Source: Candidatus Cacconaster stercorequi (GTDB lineage Bacteria; Bacillota; Clostridia; Oscillospirales; Oscillospiraceae). From it: DNA of 64,000 nucleotides. Below, one piece after another: positions 8,047 through 16,110 of the stretch; the first letter of the stretch is position 1; each line of letters begins with the position of its first letter. The DNA lies in contig JAGHUH010000023.1 in the NCBI GenBank assembly GCA_018064925.1, positions 1 through 64,000 on the forward strand, read 5' to 3'. The translations under genes and the position numbers were made by a program. The notes below the pieces were generated by a model that made no database searches, was not told the DNA's origin, and saw only the letters and a program-made list of their open reading frames with translations.

Positions 8047-9186
8047 TTAGCGAATGCCGGCAACGAAGCAGCTGGGATCAATCTCCAGCTGTTTTTTGGC
8101 CCAGCCCAGCATTTCACCAACGGATACGGCGGAGGTGATGATTCCTTCCTCCCAGTGATCCACGGTGATACGCTCCAGCCACGCGTCGGGCTTGGCGGTG
8201 CGGACATAGTAGGGGTGTGCCACCACGCTGCAATCCACGGCAGTGGGTTCTGCCTTGTCCGTATAGAAAGCGGTCTTTCCGCACACGATGTCCAGACAAT
8301 CCTGCACCACATTGCCGGCGGTGGGGTAGCGGCCGGCGCCCTGACCGAAATAGCTCTGGCGTCCCATCTTTTCGGCAGTGTAGGTGATGAGATTGAAGTT
8401 GGCGGGCACGGCGGCCTCCAGCTCGTGAGAGTCCACCAGCGTGGGCTCGATGAATGCGGTGAAGGTGTCCTCATTCTTCTGTGCGGTGGCCAGCATCTTG
8501 CACACGAAGCCGCGCTTTTTCACCGAAGCGATGTCACCATCGGTAACGGTGCGGATGCCGAACATAGGGATGTCCTCCTCGGATACCAGCGCGTCAAAGG
8601 CAACATTGGCGGAAATGGTCAGCTTGCGGCGAATGTCGTCGCCGTCAATGTCGGCGCTGGGATCGGCTTCGGCATAGCCCAGCTCCTGTGCCTTTTTCAA
8701 AATGGCGGGGAAGCTGACAGGGGAGGTGTGCATGGCATCCATAATGAAATTGGTGGTGCCGTTCATGATACCGCCCAGCTCGCAGATGTTGTCCAGCCGG
8801 CGGCAACGCTCCAGATTGATGAGCCAGGGGATACCGCCGCCGACGGCAGCGGTGCAGCGCAGTGCCACGCCGTTTTCGCGGGCCAGCGCGGTCAGCTCGG
8901 TGTAATAGGCGGCAATCAGGGCTTTGTTGGCGGTGACCACATTCTTGCCGTTCGCCAGTGCGGCGCTGACGAACTCGTAAGCAGGATGCAGACCGCCCAG
9001 CACCTCCACCACCGTGTCAATGGTGGGGTCGGTGAGAATATCGTTACAGTCGCGGGTGGCAATGTCGGCAATTTCGGGGATCTCACGGCGCACCAACACG
9101 CGCGTGACATGGAGGTCGGTGCGATCCTTTGCCAGATCGTACACGCCGCCCCCGACGACGCCGAAGCCAAGTAATCCAATGTTCAT
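8047..9186 (-). CDS. hom: Homoserine dehydrogenase without the ACT domain
   Basis: The protein has 379 residues; it reduces aspartate semialdehyde to homoserine on the route to threonine and methionine. The Rossmann GFGVVGGG (residues 7-14), the NKALIA lysine segment and GIMNGTTNFI of the catalytic domain are present. The C-terminal ACT domain found in many Firmicute enzymes (about 430 residues) is missing, so threonine feedback control may be absent or separate. AATTCGGAGG precedes the ATG. It follows the GT2 gene by only 18 bases with no terminator, so it may share the polysaccharide transcript. No thrB or thrC is adjacent. Confidence 0.95.
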   Translation of the reverse strand: MNIGLLGFGVVGGGVYDLAKDRTDLHVTRVLVRREIPEIADIATRDCNDILTDPTIDTVVEVLGGLHPAYEFVSAALANGKNVVTANKALIAAYYTELTALARENGVALRCTAAVGGGIPWLINLERCRRLDNICELGGIMNGTTNFIMDAMHTSPVSFPAILKKAQELGYAEADPSADIDGDDIRRKLTISANVAFDALVSEEDIPMFGIRTVTDGDIASVKKRGFVCKMLATAQKNEDTFTAFIEPTLVDSHELEAAVPANFNLITYTAEKMGRQSYFGQGAGRYPTAGNVVQDCLDIVCGKTAFYTDKAEPTAVDCSVVAHPYYVRTAKPDAWLERITVDHWEEGIITSAVSVGEMLGWAKKQLEIDPSCFVAGIR

Positions 9187-9204
9187 AGTAGCACCTCCGA
9201 ATTT

Positions 9205-9969
9205 TTATTTTGTCGCAGCAATTTTGTATCGTTTGCTGACGCTGTGTACGGTGTAGCGGCAGGTCATGTACGCCGCGGACAAGACATGATAGCCTACATA
9301 GCGATAGGAACGGTAGAGCATTTTGGCGGATTTCAGGCGGTTGGCCGATTTGGAGCCCGGGGAGAAGCGGTAAATGAGAAGCGGCTCATTCACGCCATAG
9401 GCGCAGGGATATTGACGCAGGATGGTCAGCCACGCACTGTAATCCTCGTGCATATCGTCCCGGGCCATTTTCACCTGCGCCATGACCTCGCGCTTGACCA
9501 GCACCGACGAGCAGGACAGCAAATTGCGGCGCAGCAGATCCCGGTAGGTGACCTGCTCCGGGGCGGGCATCACATAGCGCAGGGGCTGATCGTCAAAGGT
9601 GATGAAGCCGGAGGCGGTGAAGAACAGCACGCCGTCCGGATGCTTTTGGGTGAGGGCGAGCTGCTTTTCCAGCTTGTCCTCGCGCCACAGATCGTCGCTG
9701 TCCAAAAAGGCGATCCATTGCCCTCTGGCCTGCGAAATGGCATAGTTGCGGGTATAGGACACGCCGCGGTTGACCGCGTTGCGCAGGAAAACGATGCGCG
9801 TATCCTGCGCCGCCAGACGGTGGATAATATCCGCTGTTCCGTCGGTGGCGCAATCATCCACCACGATCAACTCCCAATCCGTATAGGTCTGGCGCAGCAC
9901 GGAAGTGATGGCCGTCTCAATATAGCGCGCGGCATTGTAGGCCGGCATAATAACGCTGACGGTGGGCAT
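9205..9969 (-). CDS. Family 2 glycosyltransferase
   Basis: The protein has 254 residues from the ATG at 9969 (AGGAGG 9 bases upstream). A GT-A fold is visible: SVIMPAYNAARYI at the N-terminus, VVDDCATDGT, and the metal/nucleotide-binding FLDSDD. There are no membrane helices. It probably adds a sugar to the lipid-linked glycan made by the neighbouring initiation enzymes. Donor and acceptor cannot be deduced. Confidence 0.9.
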   Translation of the reverse strand: MPTVSVIMPAYNAARYIETAITSVLRQTYTDWELIVVDDCATDGTADIIHRLAAQDTRIVFLRNAVNRGVSYTRNYAISQARGQWIAFLDSDDLWREDKLEKQLALTQKHPDGVLFFTASGFITFDDQPLRYVMPAPEQVTYRDLLRRNLLSCSSVLVKREVMAQVKMARDDMHEDYSAWLTILRQYPCAYGVNEPLLIYRFSPGSKSANRLKSAKMLYRSYRYVGYHVLSAAYMTCRYTVHSVSKRYKIAATK

Positions 9970-9986
9970 GGTGAGGTTCCTCCTAA

Positions 9987-10784
9987 TCAGGGTAGGGGCA
10001 GCTCCGTGAGATCCTGATAGATCAGATTGCCGAAAGCCTTTTTGCCCCGTGTGGCGGTGGCCTTGAACAGCAATACCGCCGGTTTTAGAAGCCGCGTGCG
10101 CCGGAGATGGCGCCCATTTTGCGCGGCAATGTCGCAGATCATGCGGGAGGTACAGCAATATGCAAGCTCCTGTGGAAAAAAGATACCGCTGCGGGGATTA
10201 TCAATCAGCGCCTTGAGATAGGCGCACAGCGTGTCGATAGACACCATGCTGCGGCGGTTTTCATAGTCCGGACAAAGAGGGGCAATCTTGGCCAGCTTGA
10301 CCAGCGACTGGTAATTTCCCCGGCAGCCGGGACCGTAGACCATAGGCGGCCGAAGAATGGACACCGCAAATTGCCCGCTGCACAGCGGTGCGATCAACTC
10401 CTCCGCCTGCAGCTTGGACTTGCCGTAATTGGTGTTGGGAGCAGGACGGGTGGCGGCGGTGATGGTGCCCTCCACCAATCCGTAAACGCTCATGGAGCTG
10501 AGGAAAATGAAATGCTTTACGCCGCTTTCCTTTGCCTTGCGGGCTACATCGGCGGTCAGATCGCGGTTGACCTCGTAATAGAGCGGGGCGTTCTCCGCCG
10601 TTTCCCGGATGTGGGCAATGCCCGCCGCGTGCAGCACAACATCGTATTGCGAAAAGTCGGCATCGCGCCACGCCGCGCTGCGCAGACTGATCCGATCCAC
10701 GCGGTAGTCGGAGAGCGGCGCCATATAGCGGGCGAAAGCGGTGCCGATATAGCTGCTGCTGCCGGTGACAAGAATGGATCTCAT
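9987..10784 (-). CDS. NAD-dependent epimerase/dehydratase-family (extended SDR), probable 4-keto-sugar reductase
   Basis: The protein has 265 residues. A Rossmann-like GSSSYIG near residue 8 and the catalytic set Ser (LSSMSVYG) and YGKSK are present, so it is an active-type extended SDR. Its ATG overlaps the stop of the sugar transferase gene (ATGA), which suggests translational coupling. Placed after a CapD/WbpM-like dehydratase and a PglC-like transferase, it may act like WbpV, reducing the 4-keto intermediate to a UDP-6-deoxy-HexNAc. That specific role is inference. Confidence 0.85.
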   Translation of the reverse strand: MRSILVTGSSSYIGTAFARYMAPLSDYRVDRISLRSAAWRDADFSQYDVVLHAAGIAHIRETAENAPLYYEVNRDLTADVARKAKESGVKHFIFLSSMSVYGLVEGTITAATRPAPNTNYGKSKLQAEELIAPLCSGQFAVSILRPPMVYGPGCRGNYQSLVKLAKIAPLCPDYENRRSMVSIDTLCAYLKALIDNPRSGIFFPQELAYCCTSRMICDIAAQNGRHLRRTRLLKPAVLLFKATATRGKKAFGNLIYQDLTELPLP

Positions 10785-11392
10785 TGTCCGTCCCCCTTCA
10801 TCTGCCCGGTGCCGCCTTCCACCACGCCATCGCCGCGGAGAACCTTGCCGATGGTGCCGAAGAAGCACTTGCAATCGAAAAGAAAACTGAGCTTTTCCAC
10901 ATACTCGCCGTCAAAGCGGGCCTTGACGGGCACCTCCAGCTCGTCGCGGCCATTGATCTGCGCCCAGCCGGTCAATCCGGGACGCACATCGTTGGCGCCG
11001 TAATTGTCCCGCTCCTCAATCAGATCGAACTGATTCCACAGGGCGGGACGCGGGCCGATGACAGCCATTTTCCCCGTCCAGATCTGGAAGATCTGGGGCA
11101 GCTCATCCAGCGAGGTTTTCCGCAGAAAACTGCCCACGCGGGTAATATACTGCTGGGGATTTTCCAGAAGATGGGTGGGCATATCGTGGGGCGTATCCAC
11201 CTTCATGGTGCGGAACTTCATGATGGAAAAATGGGACTTGTGAAGCCCCACCCGCTTTTGGCGAAAGAACACCGGGCCGGGGTCGTCGCATTTGATGGCG
11301 ATGATCAGAATGAGAAACAGCGGTGACAGCACCACGATGCCCACAGAGGACAGCAGAAAATCCAGCACGCGCTTGATACAGTTTCGATACAT
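10781..11392 (-). CDS. Undecaprenyl-phosphate sugar phosphotransferase (bacterial sugar transferase, PglC/WbaP type)
   Basis: The protein has 203 residues from the ATG at 11392 (GAGGAG upstream). An N-terminal re-entrant/membrane helix (about 8-30) is followed by family motifs: FFRQKRVG, KFRTM, DELPQIFQI, VIGPRP and RPGLTGWAQINGRD. It is the short monotopic PglC-like form without the extra helices of WbaP. It transfers a sugar-1-phosphate from a UDP-sugar to undecaprenyl phosphate, starting glycan synthesis on the inner face of the membrane. Confidence 0.93.
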   Translation of the reverse strand: MYRNCIKRVLDFLLSSVGIVVLSPLFLILIIAIKCDDPGPVFFRQKRVGLHKSHFSIMKFRTMKVDTPHDMPTHLLENPQQYITRVGSFLRKTSLDELPQIFQIWTGKMAVIGPRPALWNQFDLIEERDNYGANDVRPGLTGWAQINGRDELEVPVKARFDGEYVEKLSFLFDCKCFFGTIGKVLRGDGVVEGGTGQMKGDGQ

Positions 11393-11409
11393 GGCGCTCC
11401 TCTCCAAAA

Positions 11410-13284
11410 TCAATGACTGCCGGGATGATAGGTGGGCACGATTTCCGCCACCAGCTTGCAGATGTCGGGGGAATTTTCCTCACAGGCCTGCTCCAATGCC
11501 TTCAGCTGCAGGGCAAAGGCGGCATCGTCCATTTCGATGGGCTTGCCGATGTGGATCATGGAGTTGGCGGTTTCCTGCAGTCCCTCCTCGTTCATCAGCA
11601 GCTCCTCATACAGCTTTTCGCCGGGCCGCAGACCGGTATATACCACGGGAATATCCACATCCGGTTCAAAGCCGGACAGGCGGATCAGCTTGCGGGCCAT
11701 ATCGTCGATCCTCACCGGATTACCCATATCCAACACGAATATCTCGCCGCCTTTGGCGTAGTAACCTGCCTGCAGCACCAGAGACACGGCCTCGGGAATG
11801 GTCATAAAAAATCGGGTAATCTCCGGATGGGTGACGGTGACGGGGCCGCCCTCGGCGATCTGCTTTTCAAACAGCGGCACCACGCTGCCGTTGCTGCCCA
11901 ACACATTGCCAAAGCGCACAGCCACAAACTCAGTGCCACCCCGACGGCTGAGCATCTGCACCACCATCTCGCACAGGCGCTTGGACGCACCCATGATGTT
12001 GGTGGGATTGACGGCCTTGTCGGTGGAGATGAGGATGAACTTCCGCACGCCGAACTCCCGGGCGGCGTGGGCCATTTTGTAGGTGCCGAAAACATTGTTC
12101 TTGATGGCCTCGTTGGGGCTACTCTCCATCAGTGGCACATGCTTGTGCGCCGCAGCGTGGAATACCAACTCCGGGCGGTACTGGCCCAGCACATCGTCCA
12201 GACGCCGGGGGTCGCGCACCGAACCGATCAGTACCACCAGATCCAGCTCCGGATGGGTGCGGTGGAGCTCCATCTGGATGTCGTAGGCGTTGTTTTCGTA
12301 AATATCGAAAATGATCAGCTGAAGGGGATGACTGGCCGCGATCTGACGGCACAGCTCACTGCCGATGCTTCCACCGCCGCCGGTGACCATGACCACCTTG
12401 CCGGTGATATAGTGGCAGATCTCCTGCAGGTTGACCTGCACGGGATCGCGCCCCAGCAGGTCAAGCAGTGAGACCTTGCGCAGCGCATTGATGCGAACCT
12501 CACCGTTTACCAGCTGGAAGATGCCGGGCACCACTTGAATTTCACAGCCGGTGGTACTGCAGATATCCAGAATTTCCCGTCTTGTGGCGCCGCTGCTGGT
12601 GGGGATGGCGTAAATGATCTTGTCAATGTTGTAGCGCTTCACGGCGCTGACGATCATCTCGCGTCCGCCGATGATGCGCACGCCCTCCAGATTACGGCCC
12701 TTCTTGCCGGGGTTGTCGTCGATGAGGCAGGCCACGCGGCTGCCCAATTGGGGACTGACGGCAAACTCGTGGATCAACTGGCAACCGGCCTCGCCGGCGC
12801 CGATGATCATTACATTTTTCTGGAAACGGCGACCGGAGGTGTCCAATAGCTGCCGCAATCGCCGCAGAATGCGGTAGGAAAAGCGAATGCCCGCCGTACA
12901 CAGAAAGCTGAGGAAGTATCCCACGAAATAAAACGAGCGGGGCATATGGATGCCGAACAGCTTGACGCAGGCAACACCGAGGATCAGCAGCATGCTGTAT
13001 GCCAGAATGATCCAGAACAGCGAGTCAATGCTGACATAGCTCCACAGACTGTTATATAGATGGAACAGCCAGAACACCACGATGCAGATGGGAATCCACC
13101 ATTTAATAATGGTCAGAAAGGTGGCCAGATAGTGGGCGGGAATGGCGCTCAGCCGGAATTCGAACCGGGCCCACAGCGCCACAAAGAACGAGGCAGCAAC
13201 GGCCAGAATATCCATCACCATGATGATAAAGGTACGCGTCAGGCGGCGCACCTCACCCGGCGTCATATTGGAAAATTTGAACAT
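11410..13284 (-). CDS. Membrane-bound nucleoside-diphosphate-sugar 4,6-dehydratase (CapD/PglF/WbpM family)
   Basis: The protein has 624 residues. Four N-terminal membrane helices (about 15-110) precede a first Rossmann domain (VMIIGAGEAG, about 155) and the catalytic SDR domain (VTGGGGSIGSELCRQI, about 295). The STDKAVNPTNIMGASK segment shows the Met-for-Tyr replacement typical of this family, whose members act as UDP-HexNAc 4,6-dehydratases. It lies just upstream of the PglC-like transferase gene and overlaps its leader. It has its own promoter at 13366-13394. Confidence 0.92.
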   Translation of the reverse strand: MFKFSNMTPGEVRRLTRTFIIMVMDILAVAASFFVALWARFEFRLSAIPAHYLATFLTIIKWWIPICIVVFWLFHLYNSLWSYVSIDSLFWIILAYSMLLILGVACVKLFGIHMPRSFYFVGYFLSFLCTAGIRFSYRILRRLRQLLDTSGRRFQKNVMIIGAGEAGCQLIHEFAVSPQLGSRVACLIDDNPGKKGRNLEGVRIIGGREMIVSAVKRYNIDKIIYAIPTSSGATRREILDICSTTGCEIQVVPGIFQLVNGEVRINALRKVSLLDLLGRDPVQVNLQEICHYITGKVVMVTGGGGSIGSELCRQIAASHPLQLIIFDIYENNAYDIQMELHRTHPELDLVVLIGSVRDPRRLDDVLGQYRPELVFHAAAHKHVPLMESSPNEAIKNNVFGTYKMAHAAREFGVRKFILISTDKAVNPTNIMGASKRLCEMVVQMLSRRGGTEFVAVRFGNVLGSNGSVVPLFEKQIAEGGPVTVTHPEITRFFMTIPEAVSLVLQAGYYAKGGEIFVLDMGNPVRIDDMARKLIRLSGFEPDVDIPVVYTGLRPGEKLYEELLMNEEGLQETANSMIHIGKPIEMDDAAFALQLKALEQACEENSPDICKLVAEIVPTYHPGSH

Positions 13285-13365
13285 ATCAAAAACACTTCCC
13301 GTGATACACGCGGCAGAAAGAGATCAATTTCTGCCCATAGCGATATGAGACTCCATATTTTTCAA

Positions 13366-13394
13366 ATTATAGCATACCCACATCGGAAGTACAA
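13366..13394 (-). promoter_or_regulatory. Promoter of the capD-like operon
   Basis: TTGTAC (13394-13389) and TATAAT (13371-13366) are 17 bases apart on the minus strand, downstream of the exporter terminator, so the capD-to-hom genes can be transcribed independently. Confidence 0.7.
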
Positions 13395-13421
13395 GTATAA
13401 CCACATTTGTCCCGCAGCAGA

Positions 13422-13451
13422 CAAAAAAAGTGCCGCCCTGCGGGGCGGCAC
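13422..13451 (-). terminator. Terminator after the ABC exporter ATPase gene
   Basis: GTGCCGCC/GGCGGCAC (13430-13437 and 13444-13451) is followed leftward by TTTTTTT. Confidence 0.85.
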
Positions 13452-13479
13452 CGTTGTATTTACGATGGATGGCAGGAAT

Positions 13480-14229
13480 TCAGAGCTTCCGTTTGCCGTC
13501 CAGAAATTCCTGATAGCGGTCGCAGATGGCCTGTACATCATCGCCGAATTCGATCTGCCGCCCCTTGTGGAGCCACAAAATCTTGCTGCACATACTGCGC
13601 ACCTGATTGAGGGAGTGGGACACCAGAATGGTGGTGGCACCGCCGTTGATGATCTCCTTCATTTTTGCCTCACTTTTTTTGCGGAAGGCGCCGTCACCCA
13701 CGGACAGCACCTCGTCCAGAATGAGGATATCCGGCCGCACCTGCGCGGCGATGGAGAACGCCAGACGGCTCTTCATACCGGAGGAGAGCTGCCGGAAGGG
13801 ACGCTCCTCAAATTCACGCAGATCGGCGAAGTCGATGATCTGGTCGTACATCTCATCCATGAATTTGCGGGTATAGCCCAGCATAGCGCCTCGGAGATAG
13901 GTATTTTCCCGGACGGTCAGCTCGCCGTCAAATCCGCTTGCCAGCTCCAGCAGCGCGGCCAGCGTACCCTCGCGGTATACCGTGCCGCCGGTAGGCTCCA
14001 TGATGCCGGAGATGGCCTTGAGCAATGTGGACTTGCCGGCGCCGTTGGAGCCGATGATGCCCAGCATATCGCCCCGCTCCAGGGAAAAGGTGATGTCCTT
14101 GTCCGCCCAGAACTCCTTGACATGATAGTTGCCCCGCAGGTGCTGCACCACATAGTCCTTCAGGCCGATGTCCTTGAAGTCGCCGGTGATGTAGCGGATA
14201 GACACATGATCCAACTGCAGAATACTCAT
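13480..14229 (-). CDS. Polysaccharide/teichoic acid ABC exporter, ATP-binding subunit (TagH/Wzt-like)
   Basis: The protein has 249 residues. Walker A GSNGAGKS (about residue 61), signature LSSGMKSRLAF, Walker B ILILDEVLSVGD and H-loop LVSHS are all intact. An N-terminal stretch before the Walker A with KDYVVQHLRG is typical of TagH/Wzt ATPases. It lacks the C-terminal carbohydrate-binding or SH3 domain of longer members. The permease is 15 bases upstream. Together they would export a lipid-linked polymer. Confidence 0.93.
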   Translation of the reverse strand: MSILQLDHVSIRYITGDFKDIGLKDYVVQHLRGNYHVKEFWADKDITFSLERGDMLGIIGSNGAGKSTLLKAISGIMEPTGGTVYREGTLAALLELASGFDGELTVRENTYLRGAMLGYTRKFMDEMYDQIIDFADLREFEERPFRQLSSGMKSRLAFSIAAQVRPDILILDEVLSVGDGAFRKKSEAKMKEIINGGATTILVSHSLNQVRSMCSKILWLHKGRQIEFGDDVQAICDRYQEFLDGKRKL

Positions 14230-14244
14230 AGCGCACTTTCCCCC

Positions 14245-15012
14245 TTACACATAGTACAGGAACTGGTGGTTGTACTTCTTGTAGATCAGTGCACCGATCA
14301 GAAGAATAACCCCCACATAGCCCAGCATAGCGCCGTGATACGCCAGCGAGGGGATCACGCCGTCAATGGTGATGCAGCGGAAATAATTGATGTGCAGATA
14401 CACCGGATTGAGATACAGCAGCTTCTGCATGGCGGGGGACAGGTGATCCGCCCGATAGAAGATGGCGGACATATAGCTCAAAAGCGTCAAAAAGATATTC
14501 CACAGATAGTCCATATCCTTGAAGAACACATAAAGCGCCGATAGGATCAGGCCAACGCCCACATTCAGCAGCACCATGGTGCAGATGGGATAGAGCAGCA
14601 GGAAGAACTTCCAGGTAAAGGTGATGTGGTCAAGGATGCAGAACAGGAAAAAGAGGGGCAGCGTCAGACCGAAGTTGATCAGCGTCTGCACATTGCGGGA
14701 GAACAGAAACAGCGATTTGGGCACGGTGACCTTGGTGAAGATACTGGCGTTGCTGCGCAGGGAGGACATTCCCATCTTGGTGGACTCGCGGAAATAGCTG
14801 AAGATCAGGTTGCCGCAGAACAGATAGGTGGTGTAGTGCGGCGTGTCGCGCCCCAGAAAGTTGGTGAAGATCAGCTTCATGATCAGCAGCGACAGCAGGG
14901 GGGACAAAACGCTCCAGCCCGCGCCCAGCACGGTGCCCTTGTATTTCTTCTTGAAATCGCGCTTGACAAGCTCCTCAAACAGGAACTTGTATTTCAGCAG
15001 GTTCTCTTTCAT
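14245..15012 (-). CDS. Polysaccharide/teichoic acid ABC exporter, permease (TagG/Wzm-like)
   Basis: The protein has 255 residues and about six membrane helices of the ABC-2 exporter type. Its N-terminal amphipathic region ends in KRDFKKKYKGTVLGAGWSVLSPLL, typical of TagG and Wzm. It pairs with the ATPase gene directly downstream. It is preceded by the alcohol dehydrogenase gene of the same operon (44-base gap). Confidence 0.92.
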   Translation of the reverse strand: MKENLLKYKFLFEELVKRDFKKKYKGTVLGAGWSVLSPLLSLLIMKLIFTNFLGRDTPHYTTYLFCGNLIFSYFRESTKMGMSSLRSNASIFTKVTVPKSLFLFSRNVQTLINFGLTLPLFFLFCILDHITFTWKFFLLLYPICTMVLLNVGVGLILSALYVFFKDMDYLWNIFLTLLSYMSAIFYRADHLSPAMQKLLYLNPVYLHINYFRCITIDGVIPSLAYHGAMLGYVGVILLIGALIYKKYNHQFLYYV

Positions 15013-15056
15013 GTGCTCATTCCTTATCTCCGCGCATCAGGCGGTGAATGACCCTT

Positions 15057-16097
15057 TCAGATGTTGTTCAGCAGCAGCACGCGCCCCTTGGCGCTGCCGC
15101 TGCGAATTTCGTTGAAGGCATCCATGGCCTGCGCCATGGGATAGGTGCCGTGTACCAGGCCGGGCAGATACTGCAGGCGCCCGTCGGCCATATAGGCGAT
15201 GGTGTCCGTCCATTCGCTGCCGGGGAACGGCGCGGAGTAGGACATCCACGAGCCGGTGACGATGCACTCCTTGCGGTTGATCTGCTCAAACTGGGGGACG
15301 GTGAAGCACAGCGGCTTCTTGGGGGTGCCGATGAAGCAGACGGTGCCCTTGTTGGCCACCAGACGCAGGGAGAGCTGCATGGTGGTCTCGGAGCCGGAGC
15401 ATTCAAATACATAGTCGTATCCGGCCTTGGCGGCATCCTCCAGCGCGTCGGCCATGGTGCCGTCGGTGGTGATGGCGTCGTCCGCACCCATGGTCAGGGC
15501 AGCGTCCAATCCGCGCCTGCCGCGGCTGATGGCGGTAATGTGCTCCGCCCCCAAAAGATGTGCCCACTGCACGGCGTAAAGGCCGATGATGCCGCAACCC
15601 AGCACAGCCACCCGCTTGCCGGCGGTGTAGCCGCAGATGCGCAATGCGTGGAGCGCCACGGTGGACGGCTCGATGGTGGCGGCCTGTTCCATGGAGAGAT
15701 GCTCCGGAATGCGCAGTACATTGGCGGCGGGGACAACAATATAATCGGCCATGGCACCATTTTGGCGGGAGCCGATAAAGCTGTAATGCTTGCAGAGGGA
15801 GTAGTTGCCCTTTCGGCAGTCGGGGCAATCCATGCAAGGGATCAGCGGCGCGGCCACCACATGGTCACCCACCGTTACATTCTCCACGCCCTCGCCCACG
15901 GCGGAGACGATGCCGGAGAATTCGTGGCCCAAAATCAGGGGATAGTTGTGTGCCGCGTGGTCAAACACACGGGGCACATCGGAGCCGCAGATGCCGCAGG
16001 CGGCGACCCGGATCTGTACGGTGCCGGCGGTGGCCTGCGGGGTTTCGATGTCGCGGTAAATCAGATCTTCATTTCCGCAGAGAACGGCAGCTTTCAT
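15057..16097 (-). CDS. Zinc-dependent alcohol/polyol dehydrogenase (GatD/TarJ-like MDR)
   Basis: The protein has 346 residues from the ATG at 16097 (GAGGAGG 9 bases upstream). Catalytic zinc ligands are visible (CGICGSD, GHEFSG with His-Glu), with a four-Cys structural zinc lobe (PCMDCPDCRKGNYSLC) and the coenzyme motif VLGCGIIGL. The closest families act on galactitol-1-phosphate, sorbitol or ribulose-5-phosphate (TarJ). Next to a TarI-like cytidylyltransferase, a polyol-phosphate-forming reductase is likely, but the substrate is unproven. Confidence 0.88.
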   Translation of the reverse strand: MKAAVLCGNEDLIYRDIETPQATAGTVQIRVAACGICGSDVPRVFDHAAHNYPLILGHEFSGIVSAVGEGVENVTVGDHVVAAPLIPCMDCPDCRKGNYSLCKHYSFIGSRQNGAMADYIVVPAANVLRIPEHLSMEQAATIEPSTVALHALRICGYTAGKRVAVLGCGIIGLYAVQWAHLLGAEHITAISRGRRGLDAALTMGADDAITTDGTMADALEDAAKAGYDYVFECSGSETTMQLSLRLVANKGTVCFIGTPKKPLCFTVPQFEQINRKECIVTGSWMSYSAPFPGSEWTDTIAYMADGRLQYLPGLVHGTYPMAQAMDAFNEIRSGSAKGRVLLLNNI

Positions 16098-16110
16098 GGC
16101 GGTACCCTCC

